From positions 1,842,501-1,906,500 of the forward strand of contig NZ_CP051206.1 in assembly GCF_012516395.1 (NCBI RefSeq): DNA of 64,000 nucleotides. Direction: 5' to 3'. This document shows positions 26,661-34,960 of this stretch, piece after piece. The DNA is from Dolichospermum flos-aquae CCAP 1403/13F. Its GTDB lineage: Bacteria > Cyanobacteriota > Cyanobacteriia > Cyanobacteriales > Nostocaceae. The notes beneath the pieces were generated by a model. The model was not told where the DNA came from. It ran no database searches and saw only the letters and a program-made list of their open reading frames with translations. Position 1 is the stretch's first letter, and every line of letters starts with the position of its first letter. Both the position numbers and the translations under genes were made by a program.

Positions 26661-28811
26661 ATGCCAGCATTTTTATTAGAGGTCGGTACAGAAGAATTAC
26701 CCGCAGGTTTTTTGAGTGATGCTATTGTACAATGGCGATCGCGCATTCCCGAAAGTCTCAAAACCCATAATCTCCTCAATACCGTTGTCGAAGTCTATGG
26801 AACACCGCGACGGTTAGCAGTTCTCATTACCGGTTTACCTTCCCAACAAGCAGACAGGGAAGAAGAAATCAAAGGACCTCCCGCACAAGCAGCCTTTAAA
26901 GATGGACAACCCACTAAAGCCGCCATTGGTTTTGCGAGTAAGCAAGGTGTAGATATTTCCGCTTTAGAAATTCGTCCCACAGAAAAAGGGGATTTCGTCT
27001 TTGTGAACAAACAAATTCCCGGTCGTCCCATAGCCGACATTTTAACCGAACTTGTCCCCCAATGGGTCTGGAACTTAGAAGGTAAGCGGTTAATGCGGTG
27101 GGGACATGGTGACGGACGATTTTCCCGGCCAATTCGCACTTTAGTCACATTGTTAGATGGGGAGATTTTACCATTAGAATTAGAAAATGGGGCAAAAGTT
27201 GTCAAAAGTAACCGCCTATCTCGCACCCATAGAGTATTACACCCGGAATCTGTTAGTATTTCCCACGCTACAGAATATGTGAAAACATTGGCTTCCGGTT
27301 ATGTAAATGTTCCCCCAGAAAACCGAGCCGAAATCATCACAAATCAAGTCAAAGCCGCCGCCGAAAAATTAGGTGGGTATACCCCAATTTACCCCGATTT
27401 ACTAGCAGAAGTAATCAACTTAGTTGAATATCCCACCGCAGTTATCGGCCAATTTGAAGAAGAATTTCTCAACTTACCAAAAGAAGTAATTACCGAAGTC
27501 ATGGTAAGTCATCAGCGTTATTTTCCCGTCTTCAAAAATGCTGACTGTCAGGAATTATTACCCAATTTTATTACTATTAGTAACGGAGATCCTGCCAAAT
27601 CAGATATTATCGCTGTCGGGAATGCGAGAGTAATTCGAGCGCGGTTAGCAGACGGCAGATTTTTCTATGAAGCTGATTTATCTAAACCTTTAGAAAGCTA
27701 TTTACCCCAATTAGAAAAAGTCACATTCCAAGAAGATTTAGGTTCAGTTCGTGTCAAAGTTGAAAGAGTAGTTAAAAATGCCGAAAAAATTACTACTCAA
27801 TTACAATTAAATCCAGTCCAAACCCATAATATACAAAGAGCCGCATTACTTTGTAAAGCCGATTTAGTCACGCAAATGGTTTATGAGTTTCCTGAATTAC
27901 AGGGAATTATGGGCGAAAAATACGCTTTAGCAAATGGTGAAAATCCAGAAGTTGCAAAAGCGATTTTTGAGCATTATTTACCCAGAAATGCTGATGATAT
28001 TTTCCCCCAAACTCTCACAGGGCAAATTGTCGGTTTAGCTGATAGATTAGATACATTAGTTAGTATCTTTGGTTTGGGTTTAATTCCCACAGGTTCATCA
28101 GATCCTTTTGCATTGCGTCGCGCGGCAAATGCGATTGTTAATATTACCTGGTTGGCGAATTTGCAAATTAATTTATCAACCCTTTTAGAACAAATCGCCA
28201 CAGATTTTGCTACAACTTTTAATAAAGATGCCAAATCCTTAATTAAAACCTTGCAAGAATTTTTCCTGCAACGGATTCGCACCTTATTACAAGACGAAAA
28301 ACAGATAGATTACGATTTAGTAAATGCAGTTTTGGGAGAAAATGATCCTGAATACACAGAACGGGCATTAACGGATTTATTAGATGTCCGCGATCGCGCT
28401 CTCTATTTACAAAAAATCCGCAAAGATGGTACATTAGATAAAATCTACGAAACTGTCAACCGTTCCACCCGGTTAGCAGCACAGGGAAATTTAGATTTTC
28501 AAACCCTAGAACCACAATCTTTAATTAATCCCGAACTGTTCCAGAAAAAATCCGAATCTGCATTTTATAACGCTTTGCTGGAACTAGTTCCCCAAACCCA
28601 AGCAGCACAACAAAACCGGGATTATCAACTGTTAGTAACCGCACTAGCAAAAATCGCTCCTACCGTGGGTACATTTTTTGATGGTGAAGACAGCGTTTTA
28701 GTTATGGACGCAAATTCCGATATTAAGCAAAATCGCTTAAATTTACTGGGATTACTGCGAAATCACGCCCGTGTATTGGCGGACTTTGGCGCGATAGTCA
28801 AAAATTTGTAG
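26661..28811 (+). CDS. glyS: Glycyl-tRNA synthetase beta subunit
   Basis: A 716-residue beta chain of the alpha2/beta2 bacterial glycyl-tRNA synthetase, which charges tRNA-Gly. The N-terminus [18 protein letters not shown] is diagnostic. Other family blocks include [59 protein letters not shown], and the HD-like [28 protein letters not shown]. The C-terminal anticodon-binding part ends [30 protein letters not shown]. The alpha subunit gene is not in this window. The gene stands alone and is complete. Confidence 0.97.
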   Translation: MPAFLLEVGTEELPAGFLSDAIVQWRSRIPESLKTHNLLNTVVEVYGTPRRLAVLITGLPSQQADREEEIKGPPAQAAFKDGQPTKAAIGFASKQGVDISALEIRPTEKGDFVFVNKQIPGRPIADILTELVPQWVWNLEGKRLMRWGHGDGRFSRPIRTLVTLLDGEILPLELENGAKVVKSNRLSRTHRVLHPESVSISHATEYVKTLASGYVNVPPENRAEIITNQVKAAAEKLGGYTPIYPDLLAEVINLVEYPTAVIGQFEEEFLNLPKEVITEVMVSHQRYFPVFKNADCQELLPNFITISNGDPAKSDIIAVGNARVIRARLADGRFFYEADLSKPLESYLPQLEKVTFQEDLGSVRVKVERVVKNAEKITTQLQLNPVQTHNIQRAALLCKADLVTQMVYEFPELQGIMGEKYALANGENPEVAKAIFEHYLPRNADDIFPQTLTGQIVGLADRLDTLVSIFGLGLIPTGSSDPFALRRAANAIVNITWLANLQINLSTLLEQIATDFATTFNKDAKSLIKTLQEFFLQRIRTLLQDEKQIDYDLVNAVLGENDPEYTERALTDLLDVRDRALYLQKIRKDGTLDKIYETVNRSTRLAAQGNLDFQTLEPQSLINPELFQKKSESAFYNALLELVPQTQAAQQNRDYQLLVTALAKIAPTVGTFFDGEDSVLVMDANSDIKQNRLNLLGLLRNHARVLADFGAIVKNL

Positions 28812-28910
28812 GTTGAAAAAATATCTTCTCAGTTGTTACTCATTGACAAAACAAATCATATAAATGTTATTGTTGTTTTGTCTTTTAATGTTTTGAAAAT
28901 CAGAGGCGAT

Positions 28911-29159
28911 ATGGAATTAAAAAACCTAGCTGAAATGTTCGCAATTTTGACCATTTTAGAACCAGATACAAAAATCTGTCAACTAACCGCAAGACTTGCA
29001 GTTGCAGGTTCAGCAACCGAAGGGGAAACTGATACTGCTGTTATCAAAGAGATAAAGAATTGTTTATCCGACTTGCAAAAAGAGTTGAATGACGTTAACA
29101 GCAAGAAATTACAAGCAAAAGAAAAACTCTTAACCAAAATTTTGACTCCTGACGCGTAA
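28911..29159 (+). CDS. Small conserved-looking hypothetical protein
   Basis: An 82-residue protein from the ATG at 28911, which follows AGAGG six bases upstream; an in-frame ATG at 28833 would add 26 residues. It has no signal peptide or membrane segment. The predicted helical body (LAEMFAILTILEPDTKICQLTARLAVAG) is followed by a charged coiled-coil-like end (ELNDVNSKKLQAKEKLLTKILTP). No family was recognised. It lies 99 bases after glyS in the same direction, with a hairpin behind it, so it may be an independent small gene. Confidence 0.55.
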   Translation: MELKNLAEMFAILTILEPDTKICQLTARLAVAGSATEGETDTAVIKEIKNCLSDLQKELNDVNSKKLQAKEKLLTKILTPDA

Positions 29160-29487
29160 TAGTTGATCTTTGTAACTTTGAAAGTGGTCGCTTGCTGATT
29201 CTATCAAGCACGATCACTTTCCTGTTAACTCTTACTTTTATAGCGGTATGCAATTGAGTAAAATACAGTCGGTAAATCACAAACCCGGTAGAGGCGCAGG
29301 GTCTGCGCCCTATACTTTATTGCATCCGACCCATAATCGCTAAAGTCTTTGAAACCTAATAATACTCAGATGTTTATAACAAATATTTCTCTTACTTGGG
29401 TAAAATTACTCAAACAAAAAAAACTTGTTAAATTGTTGCCAATTAACGCTACTATAGTGAAGCTTAACCAGGGATGCTACATAGTCT
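29160..29487. other. Intergenic region upstream of murD
   Basis: Besides the hairpin at 29180-29221 it has a short GGCGCAGGGTCTGCGCC palindrome near 29294-29310. No gene is supported. Confidence 0.45.
29180..29221 (+). terminator. Hairpin after the small gene
   Basis: GAAAGTG-GTC-GCTTG pairs with CAAGC-ACGA-TCACTTTC around a CTGATTCTAT loop. The outer and inner stems are perfect with a small internal mismatch. There is no strong T tract, so it may be a weak or factor-assisted terminator. Confidence 0.4.
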
Positions 29488-30852
29488 ATGCCAGAAGCGT
29501 TAATTATTGGATTCGGAAAATCCGGTGTTGCTGCGGCAAGATTGTTGAAACAGGAAGGCTGGGAGGTTGAACTTTGCGATAGTAGCACCTCCCCAACCCT
29601 CCTCGAACAACAACAAAAACTCGCCAGTGAACACATTACCGTCAAATTAGGAAACACACCAGAATTCACCGATTCTGATATATCCAAGTTAATAATTGTC
29701 AGTCCCGGAGTTCCTTGGGATATTCCTATTCTAGCCAAAGCGCGAGAATTGGGCATAGAAACTATTGGCGAAATGGAACTAGCTTGGCGACATTTACAAG
29801 ATATCCCCTGGGTAGGAATCACCGGTACAAATGGTAAAACTACCACCACCGCCTTAACAGCGGCTATTTTCCAAACAGCAGGATTGAACGCTCCCGCCTG
29901 TGGTAATATCGGTTACGCTGCTTGTGAAGTTGCTTTATCTACGAAAAAACCAGATTGGATAATTGGCGAACTTAGTAGTTATCAAATTGAATCTTCTGTA
30001 ACTTTAGCGCCTCGTATTGGGATTTGGACAACCTTCACCCCAGATCATTTAGCCCGTCACAAAACATTAGAAAATTACTATAATATCAAAGCCAAATTAT
30101 TACATAATTCCCAAATCCAAATATTTAACGGTGATGATGTTTATTTGAGCAAATTAGGATTAAATCATTGGCCAAATGCCTATTGGACAAGTGTTAAAGG
30201 TCAAGAATTCTTAATTGGTGAAAAAGGCTTTTATATAGAAAATGGCTGGGTAATGGAAAAAATTACCACCACACCCCAACCCATTGTGGAGGTATCTGCA
30301 TTGCGAATGGTAGGGGAACATAACCAGCAAAATCTCCTCATGTCTGTGGCCGCCGCTAGATTAGCAGGTATAGATATTGCCGCTATTTCTCAAGCTGTCC
30401 GTGAATTTCCTGGTGTTCCCCATCGTTTAGAACATATCTGCAATTGGCAAGGCATTGATTTTATTAACGATAGCAAAGCCACTAATTACGACGCAGCCGA
30501 AGTCGGTTTAGCATCTGTGCAAAGTCCCGCCATTTTAATCGCTGGTGGTGAAGCTAAAGCGGGAGATGATAGCGCCTGGTTAGCCCAAATTCAAGCGAAA
30601 GCCGCCGCCGTCTTACTCATTGGGAATGCAGCACCAGCATTTGCTAAACGGCTGGAAGAGGTGGGATATAGTAATTATCAAATAGTCGAAACGATGGCAA
30701 AGGCTTTACCCATATCTGCGGAATTAGCCAAAAAATATCAAGCTTCAGTAGTATTATTATCTCCAGCTTGCGCTAGTTTTGACCAATATCCTAACTTTGA
30801 AATGCGGGGTGAAGACTTTCGGCAATTGTGTCAAAAGTATCTAGTATCGTAG
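29488..30852 (+). CDS. murD: UDP-N-acetylmuramoylalanine--D-glutamate ligase
   Basis: A 454-residue Mur ligase that adds D-glutamate to UDP-MurNAc-L-Ala in peptidoglycan synthesis. The N-terminal UDP-binding domain starts [20 protein letters not shown]. The ATP loop is [16 protein letters not shown]. The central domain has [11 protein letters not shown] and [22 protein letters not shown]. The C-terminal domain has [24 protein letters not shown] and ends with [25 protein letters not shown]. All expected Mur motifs are present. The gene is not in a division cluster here, as is usual in cyanobacteria. Confidence 0.96.
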   Translation: MPEALIIGFGKSGVAAARLLKQEGWEVELCDSSTSPTLLEQQQKLASEHITVKLGNTPEFTDSDISKLIIVSPGVPWDIPILAKARELGIETIGEMELAWRHLQDIPWVGITGTNGKTTTTALTAAIFQTAGLNAPACGNIGYAACEVALSTKKPDWIIGELSSYQIESSVTLAPRIGIWTTFTPDHLARHKTLENYYNIKAKLLHNSQIQIFNGDDVYLSKLGLNHWPNAYWTSVKGQEFLIGEKGFYIENGWVMEKITTTPQPIVEVSALRMVGEHNQQNLLMSVAAARLAGIDIAAISQAVREFPGVPHRLEHICNWQGIDFINDSKATNYDAAEVGLASVQSPAILIAGGEAKAGDDSAWLAQIQAKAAAVLLIGNAAPAFAKRLEEVGYSNYQIVETMAKALPISAELAKKYQASVVLLSPACASFDQYPNFEMRGEDFRQLCQKYLVS

Positions 30853-31312
30853 GTTGGGTTGACACAAGGAAACCCAGCATTTGGCTTTGGTGAATGAAAA
30901 TATGGATTTATTTCACGCAGAGACGCAGAGACGCAGAGACGCAGAGAGGATGAGTAGCGTTGTAGGTTAGGTTGATGCAAGGAAGTCTAATATTAATCAA
31001 ATTTATATGTTTTTAGGACTTACGCACTATACAAATTAATCATTTTATGTATTGAAGGAAATACGTTGTTTCAGGCTTTCATTGATGATTACATTGATCG
31101 TAAACAGACAAGTATGGTAGGGGTTTAGCAGTGCTAAACCCCTACGAGGAACCTGATTTTTCACTAATATATATTCTGTTTTTTTTTGTCAATTCGTAAG
31201 TTATAGTTTTGATCTCTGTTCCCTTTCTTAACGAGTGAATTTAATTTTGTCCGACTACCTACTTTACTCATCTTATGTGCGAGAATTGTCCAAGAAGGTG
31301 TGAGAATATAAC
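30853..31312. other. Intergenic region with simple repeats
   Basis: It holds GTAGGTTGGGTTGACACAAG (30851-30870) and a near copy at 30961-30981, tandem GACGCAGA units at 30915-30941, and a TAGGGGTTTAGCAGTGCTAA palindromic block at 31119-31145. No gene is seen. A conflict-type operon starts at 31313. Confidence 0.55.
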
Positions 31313-31708
31313 ATGACAGACAAAAACTGGCAAGATGAAGAACTGTGGATTGTCACCGCAAGTAGTTCTGATAATGGTTCAAAACAAGGGATGAAAGCTG
31401 TTAGAGGTAATGGTAATCCTTACAGTAGTCCTGCGGTTACGGATGAAGAAATAAAAAACAGTCGCATTACAGCCGGCACCTTAGCGAAGCAAATGTCGCA
31501 CTTTGTGGGTGTAATCAGTGGTGTGTTTAGTAATGTTCAGAAGCAAGTCGAAACCCAAGGGGAACTCCAGCTTGATGAAATTACCCTCACGGTAGAAATT
31601 AGTAGTGAAGGTGAAATTAAATTACTGGGTACGGGTGTAAAGGCTGCTGGTAAGGGTGCAATTGAGCTAAAATTTAAGCGTTCATCACCCCAATCACCTG
31701 TAAATTGA
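31313..31708 (+). CDS. Small effector-coupling protein (Pepco/Trypco-like), partner of caspase
   Basis: A 131-residue cytosolic protein with no signal or membrane segment. The N-terminus reads WQDEELWIVTASSSD. The C-terminal half (QGELQLDEITLTVEISSEGEIKLLGTGVKAAGKGAIELKFKR) has the strand pattern and Gly-rich end of small domains found beside caspase-like or trypsin-like proteases in bacterial conflict systems (Pepco and Trypco1 types). That assignment is by resemblance only. The stop codon is seven bases before the caspase-FGE start, so the two are almost certainly one operon. The likely job is to couple a sensor to the protease; this is inference. Confidence 0.6.
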   Translation: MTDKNWQDEELWIVTASSSDNGSKQGMKAVRGNGNPYSSPAVTDEEIKNSRITAGTLAKQMSHFVGVISGVFSNVQKQVETQGELQLDEITLTVEISSEGEIKLLGTGVKAAGKGAIELKFKRSSPQSPVN

Positions 31709-31715
31709 CCGCAAT

Positions 31716-33596
31716 ATGGCTAAGAATTGCGCTGTTGTCATTGGCGTTAACGAATATGACGAAATTCAGTGCCTCCAGTATGCAAAAACTGATGCAGAAC
31801 GGGTGCGCGATTATTTTTCAACTGGTTTAGGTGTACAACCAAACTATCTATATTTTTTCTCTGATGATTCACCGCGCAACAGCCTGGGAAAGAAAACTCA
31901 ACCAACCTACGGTACACTAAACAGCTTTTTCAATGATCGCTTTGAACAGCCTTTTTTAGAATCTGGGGATACTCTCTGGTTCTATTTTAGCGGTCATGGG
32001 ATGCCCCACGAAGGACGAGATTATTTATTACCCATAGATGGAAATCCTCGCACTGTACCCAATTTAGCAATTCCCATTACCTACATCACAGAACGTTTGC
32101 GGCGCAGTGGTGCGGATAATGTAGTGTTGTTTATTGATGCTTGTCGCAGCACTGGTCAAAAAAGCGCTGGTTTGGGAATTGGTGAAGAAAAACAGCAAGG
32201 TGTAATTACCTTTTATTCCTGTAGTCCCAGTCAGGTTTCCTACGAAATTGAGGACATTCAACAGGGTGCTTTTACTCATGTATTACTCAATGGGTTGCAA
32301 ATTCAAGGTGAAAGCAACTGCGCGACGGTTGAACGGTTGTATAACTATTTGCGCTATCAAGTTCCCCAATTGACCCAAAAGCATAAAAATTATCCTCAGA
32401 CTCCCTATGCTGCCATAGAACCTGCTACAAAATTGCATTATATTTTATTGCCTAAATCTGCCACTGACAGGGATATTAGCACCCTCAGAGAAGATGCTAT
32501 GCAAGCAGAAATTGAAGGAAATTTTGATTTAGCTTTTCAGTTATGGGTGCGTGTGAACGTGGCCGCAGGTGGACAGGATATGAAAGCCATTGCAGCCTTT
32601 GGGAGATTGTCAAATAAGCAGAACCTAACCCCCCAACCCCCTTCCCTACCAGGGAAGGGGGAGAAATCAAAGCCTCTCTCCTCCCAGGAGAGAGGTTTGG
32701 AGAGAGGTTCTTCAGAAGCACAGGGACAGAAAATAGCAGTAGTAAAAGGCTCTGAGTTGACTGTAAATTTAGGTCAAGGCTTAACCCTGGAACTGGTGCG
32801 AGTGCCTACAGGGAAGTTTATGATGGGAATGCCCCCAGAAGAACGCCAAATAGCCCTAGAAAATGCCCTGAAATATAACGTAGAGCGTGAAAAGGCTGAA
32901 GAATGGTTAGACTGGTCTACCCCCCAGCATGAGGTGTATTTGCAAGAGTTTTTAATGGGCAAATATGCTGTTACCAATGCCCAATGGTACGCTGTCATGA
33001 AAACTAAGCCATCTGAGCAATATGATTCCGAGTTTCAAGGCGATAAGCAGCCTGTAATTGGCGTTTCCTGGCACGAAGCCCAGGCTTTTTGTGAAAAGAT
33101 ATCTGAACAAACAAAGCGGGCTGTCAGATTGCCCACAGAGGCAGAATGGGAATATTCCTGTCGGGCTGGAACAACTACAGCCTTTGCTTTTGGTAAGACT
33201 ATTACAACTGATCAAGTTAACTATAACGGCAATTATCCTTATGGTGATACCCCCAAGGGCAAATATCGAGAATGTACCGTAAATGTGGATAGTTTCACCC
33301 CTAACCCCTGGGGTTTATATCAAATGCACGGGAATGTCTGGGAATGGTGCTGGGATGAATTTCACGACAGTTATAGCGAAAAGCCAGCGCGTTTAAAAAG
33401 TAATGGCAATGAACCTTGGGGAGAATTAAAGGTAGTTAAAGAAGATAACCGTGCTTATATATGTCGGGGCGGTTCTTGGTACGGCAATGCTATCCATTGC
33501 CGTTCGGCGGTTCGTGACGGGGACCACGCGCGTCTTCAAGACACTCTTCTCGGTTTTCGTGTTGTGTTCGGGTCTTCCTCGCCAGGACTTTCTTAG
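31716..33596 (+). CDS. Caspase-like protease fused to a DGR-diversified FGE-sulfatase (C-type-lectin fold) domain
   Basis: A 626-residue protein. Residues about 1-250 are a C14 caspase/metacaspase domain with catalytic His94 in FYFSGHGMP and Cys143 in LFIDACRSTGQ. A helical stretch (about 258-300, DAMQAEIEGNFDLAFQLWVRV) follows. Residues 303-332 are a translated intergenic-type repeat (PPSLPGKGEKSKPLSSQERG). Residues about 345-620 form an FGE-sulfatase domain (RVPTGKFMMGMPPEE, VSWHEAQAFCEKISEQ, RLPTEAEWEYSCRAGT, NPWGLYQMHGNVWEWCWDEF, CRGGSWYG). The FGE fold is C-lectin-like, a classic DGR target. The 3' end (33465-33585) is a variable repeat. Ten codons (590, 594, 599, 601-604, 607, 610, 611) differ from the template 284 bases downstream. 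The protein probably binds variable ligands and triggers proteolysis; this is inference. Confidence 0.92.
   Translation: MAKNCAVVIGVNEYDEIQCLQYAKTDAERVRDYFSTGLGVQPNYLYFFSDDSPRNSLGKKTQPTYGTLNSFFNDRFEQPFLESGDTLWFYFSGHGMPHEGRDYLLPIDGNPRTVPNLAIPITYITERLRRSGADNVVLFIDACRSTGQKSAGLGIGEEKQQGVITFYSCSPSQVSYEIEDIQQGAFTHVLLNGLQIQGESNCATVERLYNYLRYQVPQLTQKHKNYPQTPYAAIEPATKLHYILLPKSATDRDISTLREDAMQAEIEGNFDLAFQLWVRVNVAAGGQDMKAIAAFGRLSNKQNLTPQPPSLPGKGEKSKPLSSQERGLERGSSEAQGQKIAVVKGSELTVNLGQGLTLELVRVPTGKFMMGMPPEERQIALENALKYNVEREKAEEWLDWSTPQHEVYLQEFLMGKYAVTNAQWYAVMKTKPSEQYDSEFQGDKQPVIGVSWHEAQAFCEKISEQTKRAVRLPTEAEWEYSCRAGTTTAFAFGKTITTDQVNYNGNYPYGDTPKGKYRECTVNVDSFTPNPWGLYQMHGNVWEWCWDEFHDSYSEKPARLKSNGNEPWGELKVVKEDNRAYICRGGSWYGNAIHCRSAVRDGDHARLQDTLLGFRVVFGSSSPGLS
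32621..32711. repeat. Intergenic-type repeat captured in the caspase-FGE linker
   Basis: The block contains CCCTTCCCTACCAGGGAAGGG and CTCTCCTCCCAGGAGAGAG palindromes, both common in cyanobacterial intergenic DNA. Here it is read in frame between the helical region and the FGE domain. Confidence 0.75.
33465..33585 (+). repeat. DGR variable repeat (VR)
   Basis: 121 nt at the 3' end of the caspase-FGE gene, from CGGGGCGGTTCTTGGTAC to CTTCCTCGCCAG. It aligns without gaps to 33870-33990. There are 14 mismatches, all at adenines of the template. The final ~34 nt (TCTCGG to TCGCC) contain no adenine in the template and are identical, as expected for the initiation-of-homing end. Confidence 0.95.
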
Positions 33597-33693
33597 CCCT
33601 TTACCCTCTTGCGCTTTTGCGCTCTTCTCTTTATTTCTTTACCCTTGCGAGCGCCAGCGAGCGAATTTTTTTTATTATATACATCTTCAAAAA

Positions 33694-33723
33694 TGTAGAG
33701 ACGTTCCATGGAACGTCTCTACA
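33694..33723. repeat. 30-bp perfect palindrome (copy 2)
   Basis: Identical to 6052-6081 in smc. It is located between the DGR variable and template repeats. Confidence 0.9.
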
Positions 33724-33839
33724 AAGGGTTTAATATCATCAAAAATCATTTGTTAAAGACTTGTAAACAATATCGCCGATTAATATTCGGATGTTGTAAA
33801 TTGAGGGTGGCTATCCTTGCTTATACTTCTTAGTATGTA

Positions 33840-34140
33840 TGGCACATAGCTTGGGGTTGAGTTATTAAACGGGGCGGTTCTTGGTACAACAATGCTATCA
33901 ATTGCCGTTCGGCGAATCGTAACAGGAACAACGCGCGTAATCAAGACAATAATCTCGGTTTTCGTGTTGTGTTCGGGTCTTCCTCGCCAGCACTCTCTAC
34001 AGTCAGAGTTGATAGGAGGGATTCTATCAAGCGTACACCAGAGAGTCCAAACTCAAACCCAGTGATGTGGGTGACTATATCCAAATATAAAACCGAGCCA
34101 GTTAGCTTGGTAGGGAAACCGAAGACTTGACTGGCTCAAT
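33840..34140 (+). ncRNA. Putative DGR template RNA with structured 3' spacer
   Basis: DGR template RNAs extend past TR into a spacer needed for cDNA priming. Downstream of TR lie TTGATAGGAGGGATTCTATCAA (imperfect hairpin, about 34009-34030) and the stem GAGCCAGT (34095-34102) with ACTGGCTC (34130-34137). The limits are approximate and transcription has not been shown. Confidence 0.5.
33870..33990 (+). repeat. DGR template repeat (TR)
   Basis: 121 nt, the non-coding donor of the variable repeat. It holds 27 adenines clustered in ten AAC/AAT codons in the frame of VR. Fourteen of these adenines are replaced in VR; none of the other 94 bases is. Immediately after the shared end the two copies diverge (GAC in VR, CAC in TR), fitting an IMH versus IMH* difference. 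Confidence 0.95.
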
Positions 34141-34325
34141 TCAAAAACATTTTCCTAGTACCATAGTACCGTAGGTTGGGTTAAGCAAAGCGCAACCCAA
34201 AATTTATTGATTAACACAAATAAATAAGCATCCTTATGGAAGTGCAAGTGTGAGTCAAAAAACTAGGGACACAACATTGTTATGTCCCTAAAAAAATCAA
34301 GTTTAAAAATTTTCGTTCATCTGGC

Positions 34326-34706
34326 TTATTTAAAGAAATCTTTGCCGTCGATTAATGAAGGTGTGTCATTCGTAATCTTTTTGAACTCAACTGTCCGGCT
34401 ATTATCACCTACTGTCACTTTTTGATAGCGCAGACCATCTAGTTTTCCAGCTTTTCTGAGTAATTCCCAGTCATTCGCGTTGATGCGGATTGTGGCAGAT
34501 GGACCACAGCAGTTGTATTGGACATCTTTTTTTACTACGCCTCCAGAATAATTAAGTGTAAGGCACTTTTGTTCATAAATACCAAGAGCTGTAGTAGCCG
34601 CACCCTGTAACACTGTTTGGATACAGTCTTGAGCTAATGCTTGTTCTTGTACTAGCGAGAAGAATAAAGACGGCATCATTAAGAAGGCAACGATCATCTT
34701 TTTCAT
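34326..34706 (-). CDS. Secreted small cysteine-containing protein
   Basis: A 126-residue protein with a clear signal peptide (MKKMIVAFLMMPSLFFSLVQEQALAQ, cleavage after ALAQ). The mature part has four cysteines: one near its start (DCIQ), one in EQKCLT, and a CC pair in YNCCGP, which could form two disulfides in the periplasm. The remainder is mostly beta-like with many charged residues. No family was recognised. It lies alone, convergent with the DGR region and 255 bases from the next gene. Confidence 0.65.
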   Translation of the reverse strand: MKKMIVAFLMMPSLFFSLVQEQALAQDCIQTVLQGAATTALGIYEQKCLTLNYSGGVVKKDVQYNCCGPSATIRINANDWELLRKAGKLDGLRYQKVTVGDNSRTVEFKKITNDTPSLIDGKDFFK

Positions 34707-34960
34707 TAGGGGAAATCCTCATGAGGGTTGCAAATTTCATCTTCCTATAGATATAGATTAAGAAAGTTTATTTATGCTTAAAGTTTAATGATTTGTAATA
34801 TTAAATAATTAATATATAATATCATGTTGAATATTCTCTCTTGAGAAGGATTATTAACATATTAATAATCTGTAGGATGGATTATATATTTTACCCTGAG
34901 TGAAGTTGGGCTTGGTTTACCCTCCAAGCCTTTTTACTTATTTGCTCGTCCTTTAACCTA

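Larger units (their letters stand above)
33597..34325. other. DGR intergenic region
   Basis: No coding gene is seen. It carries the palindrome at 33694-33723, the template repeat at 33870-33990 and a structured downstream spacer to about 34140. No reverse transcriptase or avd frame is present in any of these bases. 34168-34200 is a GTAGGTTGGGTTAAGCAAAG repeat. Confidence 0.8.

Noticed and set aside
33870-33990. Downstream copy of the FGE 3' end as a duplicated gene fragment
   Set aside because: A decaying duplicate would differ at all base types. Here every difference is at an adenine of the downstream copy, with no indels, so a DGR template is the better reading.
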